Positions 26,473 through 38,404 are shown, numbered from the stretch's first letter. The stretch is 64,000 nt of DNA from Odontesthes bonariensis (GCF_027942865.1 NC_134509.1:22244697-22308696), one strand, 5' to 3'. Program-made: numbers and translations. Notes: generated by a model from the sequence alone, not told the origin.

Positions 26473-26656
26473 TGATCAGTTGTGGTATGGAACCACGCTG
26501 ACAGAGCTATTTATAGTGTCAGGTCACCAAGATTGGTTCCCGCAAGACAGAGGGTGAAATGTGTGGGAATCTGGGTTCAGACAGTGTTGGGTGCTCTAAT
26601 TTTGCAACAATGTTGCTGATGTTCCTGATGTCTATCACCTGTGGGTGCTCACACCA

Positions 26657-26660
<4 letters not shown>

Positions 26661-26725
<65 letters not shown>

Positions 26726-26726
26726 T

Positions 26727-26763
<37 letters not shown>
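26661..26763. repeat. Compound (CT)n(CA)n microsatellite
   Basis: About 17 CT units run directly into about 30 CA units, with two interruptions (CGCACTCACGC). The ORFs across it are low-complexity artefacts. Confidence 0.95.
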
Positions 26764-26765
<2 letters not shown>

Positions 26766-27025
26766 AGAGAGGAGTGAAGGGAAAATATGGGTGCACAGGA
26801 CCTATGATTTCCACACTTTCCACAGACCTTGTATGTAATATAAATGTGAAGAGGGGATATAAAGGGGGGGGGGGGTCATTGAAATTTTTTTCTGCTTCAT
26901 GTTCCTCACAGAAAATGAGCCAAGGCCAATGAATCTTAGTTTGAAAAAATAATTATTTGTATACTTTTTGTCACGCTAAAAACTGAAAATGGGTCCCACA
27001 GACCTGAAGACCCTATGAGGGTTAT

Positions 27026-27849
27026 GAAGTACGATAGTAATCTGATGTACAATTACTCCTTTATGTCCACTTTCTTTCATTTGGTGGTTGCATGTCTCAA
27101 GGGCAGTGAAAGCATTCTTCAATAGAAGTGACCAGGAGAAGGCGAAGATGTAGTAGGAGTAAGAGAGTGGGTGGTGACTTTAGTGATCTACACACATGTA
27201 AATGCACTTGCAGATACGATCAGAGAGCCAGTTAGCCTTGCAAAAGTTGCTACTTGGTTTTGAGAGTTAGATTAAATAACTCCCCATTTTGAGATTTACT
27301 GGCATGATTACAGATCATAATGGGAAATATTCAGTCTCTTCATGAGTCTCCTGGAGGGGGTCAAACTGAGCCCGGGTGCTCTTCAGTGGCCATGACAGTG
27401 AGGCCACTTTCAGACGACCAAAGCAGCAGTTATACCATTTTCCCCCAGTTTCCTTGTTAATCAGTCTGCATGTTTTATTTTTTGTATCTGAAAAAGAACT
27501 AGTATTTATTTATCTATTTGTACTGTATAAGAAAAAGGATGTTCTTGAGAGAATAAATTCATACTTGTTTAAAAAAAAGTGTTTTTTCTTGCTTATGTGT
27601 GGGAGTTTCATTCTATGTCTTGGCAACTGGCCAAGCAAACACCCAAAGCAATCAAGTGCACATACACATGCACACCCACTCCCGCACTAATACTTGGACA
27701 CACAGACTCTGTTGGCGTTGTGTAAGAAGCATTTGTCCATCTTTCTCAGCTATGCAACTATATAAAAAAGAAAGGCACTACAGTGGTCACTGCATAGTGA
27801 GCCTATGAAATGCTCAAACAGTTCAGCAACCAACACCTTTACTTGAAAT
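27026..27849. other. Intergenic, nothing recognised
   Basis: No exon or repeat boundary is supported. Confidence 0.35.
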
Positions 27850-27862
27850 AGGCTGGTGATTT

Positions 27863-28076
27863 AAAAAAAATTTTTTTTTAAACTTTTTTGGGGGCTTTTT
27901 ATGCCTTTAATGGATAGGACAGTTGGAGAGAGACAGGAAGCAGGGAGCAGAGAGAGGGGAAAGACATGCAGCAAAGGGCTGTCTGGTGCGGGACTCGAAC
28001 CGGGGCCAGCTGCAGTGAGTACTGTAGCCTCTGTACATGGGGCGGCTGCTTGACCCACTATGCCACTGACTGCCCC
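27863..28076 (-). mobile_element. tRNA-derived SINE with target duplication
   Basis: On the minus strand the element starts GGGGCAGTCAGTGGCATAG, with a B-box GGTTCGAGTCC. It ends in a conserved body (CTGCATGTCTTTCCCCTCTC, ATTAAAGGCATAAAAAGCCC) and a T/A-rich tail. Flanks AGGCTGGTGATTT (27850-27862) and AGACTGGTGATTT (28077-28089) form a 13-bp target duplication with one mismatch, which shows an insertion by LINE machinery. Confidence 0.85.
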
Positions 28077-28089
28077 AGACTGGTGATTT

Positions 28090-29208
28090 TTGAGTCATCA
28101 AAAAGATACAACATCGTTTCTCATTAGATAACAATGATTTTTTGAGACTGTGAGCAGCACGCCCATGGCAATGTGATCATTAGGCATTTGAATATCTGCC
28201 AAAAGTACTAATAAATGTAGAAATCAAATCTCGTCAAGGCTTGCAGCACAGCTTTGGTTTAATGGCATTTTAATGATAGGCAACACGGTCAACAAATGGA
28301 AAAAACACACATGTTAAAGGAAATAATGGAGGTGCAGTTCCTCAGAAATATCCATCTTTGGCTCTGGACACTCTGGACACAGGTCTGCAGACTCCGATCA
28401 TCAAGCCAGTGATTTTTTGTTTGTTGTTGAAGGGAGTTTGGTGCCGTCTCTTGCCATGCAGTTTGAAAGCATTCCAAGAGCAGATGTGCATTTATTGGCT
28501 TTTCAGTCAAGCTTGTCACAAACTAGCCAATTAATTGAGTTGAGCATGACATGACTTATATCTTCTCTCTCCCAGTGGTTCTTTAACAGCCTAGAGTTTT
28601 GCTTGGGGCTGCACAACAAATTTATGTATGACACTGCAAGATGGAGATCCATGTTGGTGTTAGCATAAAACACCAAAACTATCAGTCATCCTCCTTTTAC
28701 TACTGGCATTACAGGAAAAGTCAAAGGAACCTCAAAGTCGTTAGAATTCATCCTGTTTGGACCGTGAACGGACAGTGACGTAGGTTCATAAATACATTTT
28801 GTAAATTTGTAAGTAAATGTTCAATTTGTTATGTTTCCATTTGTGTTGACGGCACAATGGCATCCACTTTCCATGTCCTGGAGGTCAGGGAGGAAGGTCG
28901 AGGGCCCTTATACACAGGCCTTCATGCAAAAGATTGCCAGTTCAAGACTTGTTGCTCAGTGTTTTCTACAGTAGCTGCAATTCTACTTCCCTCCCACCTG
29001 ATCCTGTCTTTTCACCTGCACTCTCACCTGAAAATGACTAGGATTTAAGATACAAATTCATGTTTAGGTCTACAAGTTACCAAAAAAATTAATGGTTTAG
29101 ACAGGTAAAATAAAAATCTACATTGTTACAGCCTCCACATTTTATTATCAATAGGTCACGATTCTCATCATGTCATGTGAAAGCTGTCTAAAAGAAAAAA
29201 AAAAAGAT
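28090..29208. other. Intergenic, nothing recognised
   Basis: No exon or repeat boundary is supported. Confidence 0.35.
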
Positions 29209-29222
29209 AAGTTTCCATCTCA

Positions 29223-29517
29223 GAGCTGCATGCTAATGTGGTGGTTAGCACCATCGTCTCACAGCAAGAGGGTTTCAGGTTCAATTCCCAGCTGGGGCCT
29301 TTCTGTGTGGACTTTGAATGTAATTGGTGCCTCTAAATTGTCCCTAGGAGTGAGTGTGAGCGTGTGTGTGGTTGTTTGTCTCTGTGGCCCTGTGATGGAC
29401 TGGTGGCCTGTCCAGGGTGTACCCTGCCTCTCGCCCAATGACAGTGGGGATAGACTCCAGCCCCCCCCGCGACCCGACAGTTGGATTAAGCGGGTATAGA
29501 AATGGATGGATTGATGG
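29223..29517 (+). mobile_element. SINE with tRNA-like head and (GGAT)n tail, perfect target duplication
   Basis: The tRNA-like head (GTGGTGGTTAGCACC, B-box GGTTCAATTCC) is followed by the conserved fish SINE body (TTTCTGTGTGGACTTTG, CCTGTGATGGACTGGTGGCC). The 3' end is GGATTAAGCGGGTATAGAAA plus a short GGAT array. The 14-bp AAGTTTCCATCTCA occurs on both sides (29209-29222 and 29518-29531). The same family occurs at 43683-44020 (minus) and as a 3' fragment at 51173-51256. Confidence 0.88.
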
Positions 29518-29531
29518 AAGTTTCCATCTCA

Positions 29532-32500
29532 CAATTCGTATTTTCGCCAAGTGGACAAATGCACCAATTGAACTTTTTTCCTGATGAAACTGGTCTAAAA
29601 TAGTTGTTGAACCAAAATGGTGGAATAACACAACTTTAGGATAAACCATACATTTCTGTGGAAATTTGTCGCATTGAAATCTGCAGGTTGAACAAAGAAT
29701 GATTGAGACGTTGGTTTCCAATGGAATACTAATTTTCTTTTATATTCACATTCAGCAACATACTGCACTTTTTTCCCCTTTCACAACTCTTGAATGTAAG
29801 TTCTTGCATTGTTTTGTGCAATTATCTGACCAATTACCTCCTTAATCTTCATTTTGATCCACAGTATGTGAGTGCCAGACTGGGTTTCCAGCAAAGAGAA
29901 AGCTGTTATATAGAAAAACAGACTTATTCTGTAAACACTCCAGCTCACACTTTGTGGCATGGAGCTCACACAGTTGAATCGCAGTTTGTTATGTCTATAT
30001 AAGGATGGCACCAACACATCACACAGCTCATCCTTCACATTCTTATTCGTCTCCCAGCTTTTGTTTCTCAGAAAAAATTCCATGACGCACCTTCTTTATA
30101 GAGTGCATATAAACTGTGTGGGTTTGATTGGACATCATCCATGTCACTTACCCATGAGAACATGCACAATCTCAATCGCTGCGAGTGAGGTGGTGATGGG
30201 GTGGTACATGAATGTGTCTGTCGAAGCTACAGTATGTTGAATAGATGAATATTAATGGTTCCCAATTTATCAACGAGAAGAGAGGCAGAGCAGCACAGAA
30301 ACAGGGAGGAAGCTCTGCACTTGCTCGAGTGCGTCACTACTTTGCCACACTCGTCTCCACCTGCTGGGGCCCTATTTCTCTCACAATTTATCTTCCTCAC
30401 ACAGACATTCACACATTCTCACCTTCTTATGTGCATACGCAATTTTCATGTCATTCAACTCATTTTGCGTTTACAGCTTGAATTGAAACCACCTCTTAGA
30501 CTCTTGGGCATCTCTTCCTGACATAAGCTCTCTGCGTTCTTGTTTTCACACGTTTCTTTCACAAAAGCACTCTCGACGTCATGCCAAACATGACACTTGT
30601 TGTTGATTCCTGATCTCAATTGCGTTGAGTTGACAAGCTACTCTGATTCATGAATTTTATTTCATTCATTCAAACAGTTAACTCCAAATGTGTTTAATCC
30701 TCTTATTTGTCTGCAATTTTAGTTTCACAATATTCTGCTGCAGCTTCCTCAAACACTGTACTCTGTAAAAATTTGTCTTCCATTTGTTTTTTGTACCTTT
30801 TCACAGAAGATATGAAATGAAGTTTCTCTCTCATCAAAGAGATGAAAAAAGTCCAATTCTGCAACAAAGCGACATGAGAGAAACATCTTTTGATCAGCTC
30901 TGCAGCCATGAAGGCTATTTTGTTGTGGTATGATATTCAAGGGAGTGAATTTATACATAGAGATGTGCAAATAGACATTATACAAATAAATATGATTTAA
31001 AAGGAACATTACTACAAAAGAATTCAGAACAACCAGTAGTACCTTTTCAAGGATCTTTCTACTTTCTATCTGCACAGCAGTATTTGAGGCTGTTTCTGAT
31101 GTTTTTGTGCCTCTCAATGTAGACAAAGATGCCCAGCCTTGTGAGATCATAGAGAAAACATTATATGTGCAAGTAGTTTGTGAGCATGTGCGTGTGCAAA
31201 CGAAGAAATAAAAAAAGGTGAAGTTACTGACGCCAGTACATTGTGGAAAACAGAGCTAAGTGGTGAAAGAACGAGATGAAAATAAGAATTTGTGTGAAAA
31301 AGAAGGAGACAAAAAGATAGCAAAGGAGGAGGTGTGACGTCTGAGTCACGTACTTGGATCTCTCTTCAGCCGAGAACATTTGGAAGGCTTAAGTGTGCGA
31401 GCACACACGTGCGAACGCGTCCTCATTGGCAGCATTCTGCGTTGCTGGTACGCCTTAAGAGAGGCCGACTGGGAGACAGACGTTTCTCAGTGCATCACAA
31501 ATGGGATCCAAGCACATGAATGCCCGCATGCAAACACACACACACACACACACACACGCACGTGTCCTCAAAATATTAAATATCTGGATGTTTCGTAAAA
31601 CTTACTTTGCTGTGTTCTGCATATATATCTGCATATATACATATCTATGCATATGCAGATATATGAGATAAAGCCCTTTTCACCAAATATTGATGTGCAC
31701 AAGCAAAACTTTTAACATAGAGGACTGACTGTGCTGCAAGTAAGCAAACAGACACATACAGACGTCTCAGATTAATTCAGACATAATCTGTAAGGCTGTC
31801 ATTTAAAATCAGAGGACAGAGCAGGACTAATGGGAGAAAGAAGAGAACGAAAATGATGAAAAGAAATAAATTAATAAACCAATTAGATACAAAAGAGGGG
31901 GGAAAGATAGGGATGAAGGCTAGAGTCCAAACCCCATGGAGAATCGTGGAGAAGTGGTCAATTAGCTCTTCAAATGGCACAGACCATTTGGGTGGCTAAA
32001 TGACCATTAATCCTTGATCCCCAAAAGAAAGAAATAAGGAGCCCCTCCTTATTGGTGTCAAATAGAGGGGTTAGGAGTTGGTCTCGAGTAAGATCTAGAA
32101 AGTAGTATGTTTTGCTTTAATGAATGATACCCTTTCATATAGCAAGAGTAAACACACAATACTTGAAAGGTTAAGTAGAAAAGTTTATGTAAATGTGGCA
32201 GCAAGAAAAGAAGATGAGACAACGAGGAGAAAAGTCAGCTGGGTCTGTAAGTGTCAAAACTGATACTGAGGTGACAGCAGTTATCATCCGCTCAGTTCAA
32301 CTTTGCACCTTCTGTTAATTTTTCACCTCAAACCTGACTGAATTCTATCCCGTTTCATTATCACCTAAATTTGAGCTGAGGGAGCTCCTAATGCCCTGGT
32401 CAACCTGCAAGAAACCAACAGACTGAACCACAAGTAGTTGTGCAGATCACGACCTCTACATCTGACATAAATGCCAAATGATAAGCTCAGAATTCAGAAC

Positions 32501-34249
32501 TTCTCCAATAAAATGTCAGGAAGTTGCCAAGAGGATAATATTTAGCAAAGTATTTTTGATTTAATAGAAGATCCACTGGGGTTTAAGATAAAAACAAGCA
32601 CAGAAACGAAGTGTTGCCACACCACAAATAGACTTCAATTTAGTATTTTTTTTTCCAACTTACTTGTGTAAATAAAACTTTTACTCATAACAAGTCGTGT
32701 AATCGTTCCTCGACTTGGTTAGTCATAACATATTCAACCTACGTTTGCTTAACATTCAGGTGATTTTGTGGGTGTGCATTACAATTAGAAAAGAAAACAA
32801 AAAATGATAAATTTGCTCATAATCATTATAAAGTATGAGATCTTTCATGCGTCAGTGTACTGAACATCAGCTTGAATACTGATATTTCTGTGTGTGGGCT
32901 TTTTTTTTAATCTATTAAGCATTCTGGACAATGTTCTGTCAAGTCGACGTCTTTCCAAGAACTTTCTGTTTCTTGGACATTAATCTTTGAAATTATGAGA
33001 AAGTTTTGCTCCACTTAAAACCACTGACGTGTTACATTTCATTTTCAATTTGAAAAAAAATGTAGGAGGTGCTGGGAAAGAAAAAGATGTGCAAACTGCT
33101 TTGAAATCTGATCCGAGTGAGACAAATTCGTTTTAGCAGTGGTTAATTATTCAACATTCCCTCCCAGTGTGGGTATACAGGAATTTAGAAGTGAACTCGC
33201 ATGAATTTGCAGATATTTCACGGTGGAGAGGAAGCAGAGGTTTGTCCCACAGAAAATTACTTTGGCAAAGTTACATTTTTGCCAGAAGCTAAAAAGCTCA
33301 GAATATTTGTGGAAATCAGTGGGGTGAGCATGTCTGATCTCTCAGTCTCATCTAATCATGAGGGCCGCCTACAGTTTGCTCATCTTTGTACTATCTTTCA
33401 TCTAAACTACCTGCTTTAAGCAGTTTTCCTTCTTTCGGTTCACTGGGACACGTTTTTTTGACTCACATGGAGCAGCTCCACTCGTTTTGTTTCTTTTTTC
33501 TTTCCTAGTAACCTTTCTATTTTATCCTGCAGCACCAAATGAGGCTTTGTGCTCATCTCAACATCTTCCCACTTCTTTGCCTCTTTTTCTCACTAACTCC
33601 TCCTTCACACTCTTCACTCTGTCCTCTTTTCCTCTCCTAGTCATCCTCTCGTACGTTCTGTTCTGTTCTGCCGGTGATGACTGACCGTGTCACTAAGGTG
33701 TCAACAGTCGTGTGTGGTCATCCTTCTATTGCGATGCTGTTTCTTAATTTGGTCTCTTTATATTTTGGTTTGACTGTACCATCAGAGAAGTTGAAGAAAA
33801 TTTTCAGCATCCTTTCAGACTGCAAATGAAAGCCAAACAAAGCAGAAGGACATTTTTATTCAGTTGACTAAAGGATGCAAATTGCAACAAATACAGCTGA
33901 TTAAATATGTAAGGCTGTTTTCTGGAAGATAACAAAAAGAGTTATCAAATCTAGGGATTAAAAAAGAAGCACACTTTTCACAAGATACTGGAAGAGACTA
34001 GTATGATCCTCTGCAAATCTTTTGATTAAAATATGTGTCTTTTACTGAACAGATGAGCAGAAAAGCAAATAAAACAAACTACCAAGCAAAGGGAGCTGGT
34101 CACGGTGATCCAGCCAGTTGGCAGCCACATGAAGTGAAGACTGAACAACAGGTCAGAGAAGTTAATTAAAATCTAGCAAATGAAAACGTGAGCTTGTCGT
34201 TGTAGCAGGTATGCCTCATATCCACAGGCACGGTGATTTAAGACCACCT
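29532..34249. other. Intergenic, no gene recognised
   Basis: About 4.7 kb without a supportable exon. It contains a short (CA)n at about 31537-31558 and an ATATGCA-rich inverted patch at about 31618-31665. Confidence 0.35.
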
Positions 34250-34254
34250 AAAGT

Positions 34255-34650
34255 TGTCACGATGCTGGTGGAGTCTTTTATTTAAAGAAACAAAAAGCGC
34301 GGCCAAGACGGGAAACTATAAACTAAACTTGAAAAACAGATGACTAAATAATGAAACAACTAGACAAGGAGGTGACCAGGAAGAAACACGGAGAAGACCA
34401 ATTAGTGTGAGCGAGGATCTCACAAGAACAGAGATTTACAAAGGAGCCCACATACGTAGGGGATAGGTGTGAAAGAGACCAGGGCAACTGAGGACATCCA
34501 GGGGCAATAACAAAATCTAAACACTGAGGACAAAGTCTTAACAAAATGCCACCAATAATACAGAACAGAGGGTAAACCAAGGCACCAAGAAATAATAAAA
34601 TCATAGAAAAGAGTTGGAAAATAGAAACACAATAACCAGGGATCATGACA
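34255..34650 (-). mobile_element. Solo-LTR-like element A (TGTCA...TGACA)
   Basis: The element begins TGTCACGATGC and ends GATCATGACA, with TG..CA ends. It is flanked by a perfect 5-bp duplication AAAGT (34250-34254 and 34651-34655). Five-base duplications and TG..CA ends are those of LTR retroelements. No internal retroviral or Gypsy coding is seen, so it looks like a solo LTR left by recombination. Orientation follows comparison with element B at 35959. Confidence 0.65.
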
Positions 34651-34660
34651 AAAGTATCAT

Positions 34661-35114
34661 AAGGCCGGCACACACCTTTAAGATGTCATCGTTGCATCGT
34701 TTGTCGGGTGATCGGCATAACAATTCGGATCGTATTTGACACACTTGCGAACCTACGATTTTTTTGACCGAATGTTATCACATGACCGAAATTGGAAGCC
34801 ACAAATCACGTGACTTTCAAACTGGAGGCAGCCATGTTTGTGTCGTAGTCATCCAACGTGACTAAGTGCGCTATTCCCATTGGCTGTTTAAATAATCCTG
34901 CACGATGACATCGGAACAGAGACCGCACACACATACGATTGTATTCGGCACAAGGAAAATCCGTACGGAAATATCAAACATGTTTGATTTGATCCGATGA
35001 CACGACAAACGACAAAATCGTTTGTCGGCTGCAACCGCACACCTTTACGATTCCCATGCGAAGTCATCGGGCCGACAAAATCGTACACGAATCGTAAAGG
35101 TGTGCGCCGGCCTT
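34661..35114. mobile_element. MITE with AAGGCCGGC termini and subterminal hairpin
   Basis: The ends AAGGCCGGCACACACCTTTA and, reversed, AAGGCCGGCGCACACCTTTA are long inverted repeats. Inside the right end a perfect 17-bp stem lies at 35037-35053 and 35089-35105. It repeats the terminal CGCACACC/GGTGTGCG motif. The interior is rich in CGAT/ATCG. A target duplication is uncertain (TA on each side is possible). The superfamily is not assigned. It starts only 10 bp from the end of the LTR-like element. Confidence 0.65.
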
Positions 35115-35293
35115 TAAACTGTCCACTGTGTTGGTGTGTGTGCCTGCAGATCATTCAGTCAAACCTGATGCTGATTGGTAAGATAAGAAAGCTGGGAAAG
35201 CCTTGGCAAAATAAAAGAACGTTAATTTTTAAACAAATTTTACTTAGTGTACTCAAGAAAAAAGTTCGAGTGTATTTCTAAAATATACTGTGT

Positions 35294-35690
35294 ATGTCAC
35301 AGCCTGTGGGTTTTCGCTTCTATTTGTCATGCTTGGTCATTTTGATTTCAGGAATCTGGGTTAGTTCAGTTTGGGTCATGTTGGATCTCTGTTTTGTGTC
35401 CTTTTTTTCTTCTTTCATTTACTCAGTTAGTCTTGTTTTCTGCTCAGCCTGTAAAACTGGCTTAAGTTAGCCAAAGACCACCACCTGTCCTGTGTTAATC
35501 AGCCTCCTCAATATGAATGGTCTCAGTTTCCTTTGTTCATCGCCACACCCTCATTGTTGTTGTTCCCTTCTTGTGAGTTTGTCAGTTTTGTGTTCCAGCT
35601 CTGCTGGATGTTTTGTCTGATGTTTTCATTTTTGGTGATTTCCTGTTTTGCATTAAAAGTACGCATTTGTCATACTGTCCCGTGATTTAG
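35294..35690 (+). mobile_element. Possible LTR-like fragment
   Basis: It begins TGTCACAGCCTGTGGG and is pyrimidine-rich, with a late GCATTAAAAGTACGCATTTG resembling the polyadenylation region of the LTR-like elements nearby. No matching terminal TGACA or target duplication was found. The call is tentative. Confidence 0.3.
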
Positions 35691-35958
35691 ATTAACAAAT
35701 AGATCTTTCGAGAGTATAAATCATGTTATCTTGTACTGTAAGAGTACCTCTGGTGTGAGAGCAGTAAACGTTAAGGTAACTACTAGTTATGTTTAGGTTT
35801 TATTTTGTACTGCAGCTAAACATAATGTGAGCTACACCACAACTGAGTTCACAGGTAAACTGCTTATACCTCATTATATAGTCATATACTTTATACATAG
35901 ACCACTTTGGTATTGCCCTTGAGTATAATCCAGGGTTTTATACCTGAAGCTATGCCAT

Positions 35959-36435
35959 TGTCAGGTTTTGGGGTTGAGGGTGAAAATTGGGAAGGTAGGA
36001 CACAGATGCGGACTTTCAAAGATAACTGAGTTTTATTCTCACAAAAATAAAAATAACAAAGTTCAAACTAAAAGCGCAGCTGAGCCGGATTCAAAAACAT
36101 AACTGGGAAAAACAAACTAAAGATTTTCATGGCATGGAATAAATAAATACTTAGCTTTAAGACGAGGAACATGGGAAAAACGATTAACAAGGCGGGCAGG
36201 TCAGGTTGGGGCAACAAACAGGTCAGAACCAACAAACAGACAGGGGAGACAGGAGACTAGGGAGTGCAGCTGGTGAGAATGACAGACAGGTGAGGGGAAT
36301 TAACTAATTACCTGAGTGAGGGAAGTGAGGGGAAAAACAATGGCAAAACTAAAAACTCAAAACCAAGACATGAACTGAACACAAAAATGTAACCTAAAAC
36401 ATGATAACTAAAAACATAAGTCCCATGGCGTGACA
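35959..36435 (-). mobile_element. Solo-LTR-like element B (TGTCA...TGACA)
   Basis: Ends TGTCAGG and CGTGACA are flanked by a perfect 5-bp duplication GCCAT (35954-35958 and 36436-36440). On the minus strand it carries an AATAAA and a following GTCCGCATCTGTGTCC stretch, consistent with an LTR read in that direction. No internal coding region remains. Confidence 0.7.
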
Positions 36436-36832
36436 GCCATAAATCCACTATCAGTGGACTACACATAAGAATTCACAGACTGACTTGGAATTATTAGGAA
36501 ATTCTGTTTATTTCTAAGAGTTCTGCGTTGAAGCAGTGCTGCACACTTAAAAGACGGTACATTGGGTTTACTAGATGTCAGTTTAGTCAGTCCTAAATGT
36601 TGACAATATGAACATAGCAGCCAATATGAATAAACTCTGTTCTAGAAAGAAGAGTTATTAATAATTAAATGATTAACAAGGTGCAGGTGGACAGCTGGCC
36701 CAGGAAGCCCTTTCAGGACGTTAAGACTCCATGTTCAAAACGTGGTGATTAAAACAGTGAGATATTTCACATGGATGCTTTGCACAGAGACTCTCAGATA
36801 GAGAAGTCCATTCATCTTAGCTGCGGATTTAA

Positions 36833-37752
36833 AGCGGAACTCCGGGGCATTTGAAGCGTGTTTCCATTGCTAGAGGTTGTCAAATACTGCCAGTAGGACA
36901 CAGAGAGATGCGTATCTGCGCTCCCTGTGTGAAGATCGCTCTGTCCGCACACCCTGTCATGCGAGGCTAATACGTGGTGGCTAAGGGGCAAGCGCTAACC
37001 CTTCCACGTAAAACAACAACTTGCACACTGCAGAAACGTCACACCACTTTATAAACCATCCGACAATAAAGTCACACGCCTTACCATCAAAACCATATGC
37101 ATGGTTCTCACATTACTGGCATGGGGACGTTACAAAACAACTTTATAAACAGCAATTCACTCACCGGCTGGTTGTAGGCTCGCGCATGTGAAAGCCCAAA
37201 AGAGTCGATGGAGGATAATCCCATATACAAAACAATTATATTCTCTAGAAAAACTGCGTTCAAGTATTTAAAACATTACAACAATACATGCCCAGTAATA
37301 TTGTTGTAATGTTTTAAATACTTGAACGTAGTTTTTCTAGAGAAGATAATTGTTTTGTATATGGGATTATCCTCCATCGACTCTTTTGGGCTTTCACATG
37401 CGCGAGCCTACAACCAGCCGGTGAGTTACATGCTGTTTATAAAGTTGTTTTGTAACGTCCCCATGCCAGTAATGTGAGAACCATGCATATGGTTTTGATG
37501 GTAAGGCTTGTGACTTTATTGTCGGATGGTTTATAAAGTGGTGTGACGTTTCTGCAGTGTGCAAGTTGTTGTTTTACGTGGAAGGGTTAGCGCTTGCCCC
37601 TTAGCCACCACGTATTAGCCTCGCATGACATGCTGTGCGGACAGAGCGATCTTCACACAGGGAGCACAGATCTGGACCTCTCTGTGTCCTACTAGCAGTA
37701 TTTGACAACCTCTAGCAATGGAAACACGCTTCAAATGCCCCGGAGTTCCCCT
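36833..37752. mobile_element. 920-bp near-perfect palindromic element, TTAA target (copy 1)
   Basis: Left arm 36833-37286 and right arm 37299-37752 are both 454 bp and are inverted copies of each other with few differences. They are separated by 12 bp (CATGCCCAGTAA). Ends are AGCGGAACTCCGGGGC and GCCCCGGAGTTCCCCT. TTAA lies on both sides (36829-36832 and 37753-37756). One arm-specific difference (GCGTATCTGCGCTCCC in the left arm against GTCCAGATCTGTGCTCCC in the right, read in the same sense) is also present in copy 2 at 46161-46862, so this is one family and not a chance local inversion. No coding is seen. A transcript would fold into a very long hairpin. Confidence 0.88.
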
Positions 37753-37756
37753 TTAA

Positions 37757-38404
37757 AATATCTTTCTCCTTTTACATCATGTGCTAAAACATTTAGAGAC
37801 CATTAGAAAGCATTTAGCAAACACATAATCAGATAAAAAAAAGAGGTGAAGGTGAATCTCCTCTCTGCCATTCTCACAAAGCATCCTGCTGCTCACAAAG
37901 TAGGAAAAATAATTTTACTGAGAGAATGTGACTGGTTCAGCTTCTGCTGCTCTATCTGGATGTTTGTGAGGAAAACCACAGAGAAAATAATGAGCGGTGC
38001 CATTTCAGAGGTTTCTTGTTTTATTCTTTTTGGGGGATGCGTCTCTTACCTCTGCACCTATGTGATAGGCTCTGAGCTCGTTGGGGTTGTTCCGATAGAC
38101 TTTGAGGGTGGAGATTGAAGGTGGCATTTTTCTGAAGGTTGATGTCAGAGACTTCTGGTGGAGCTGCATCTGTTTGCAATCAGCAGGAGGATAAAAATAG
38201 TAGCTGTCAAAAGCTAAAACTAAAACACTACTTAATCTTTGCTGCAAGTAGAGTTGGAATTTCACAATAGTGAAGGGACAGTAAGGGAGACGGATGGAGG
38301 ATGTTAGAAGCCAGAGATAAAGAGGAAATATGATGGGTGGCGGTCCTACCTAGGTTTCAGGTGGAGGTTAGTGCTGGAGAATATTGTCTTCTATAATGGA
38401 GAGT
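37757..38404. other. No gene recognised
   Basis: Open frames at 37846-38118 (+) and 38005-38265 (-) have no recognisable domain and are probably chance. Confidence 0.3.

Larger units (their letters stand above)
25342..27021 (-). mobile_element. Internally deleted piggyBac transposon
   Basis: The left end TTAA|CCCTCATGGGGTC (TTAA at 25338-25341) is mirrored by the right end GACCCTATGAGGG followed by TTAT (27022-27025). The TIR is therefore CCCTCATRGGGTC with a TTAA target duplicated and one base since changed. Subterminal TGGACCCATT-like blocks are also shared. CCC ends and TTAA targets are diagnostic of piggyBac. Inside lies a minus-strand transposase remnant and a (CT)n(CA)n microsatellite. 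The element is about 1.7 kb and cannot move itself. Confidence 0.85.

Noticed and set aside
26519..26932. Several long frames on both strands
   Set aside because: They run through the (CT)n(CA)n microsatellite and are low-complexity translations.
27990..28076. tRNA-like sequence with A and B boxes
   Set aside because: It continues into a SINE body with a 13-bp target duplication and lacks a full tRNA fold.
29225..29290. tRNA-like sequence
   Set aside because: It is the head of a SINE bounded by a perfect 14-bp duplication.
30749..31150. 133-codon minus-strand frame
   Set aside because: No domain, no supporting splice sites, and composition like the surrounding intergenic DNA.
34344..34673. 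109-codon hydrophobic frame on the minus strand, membrane-protein-like
   Set aside because: It lies almost wholly within the LTR-like element. No homology or splice context is seen, and hydrophobicity follows from T-rich composition.
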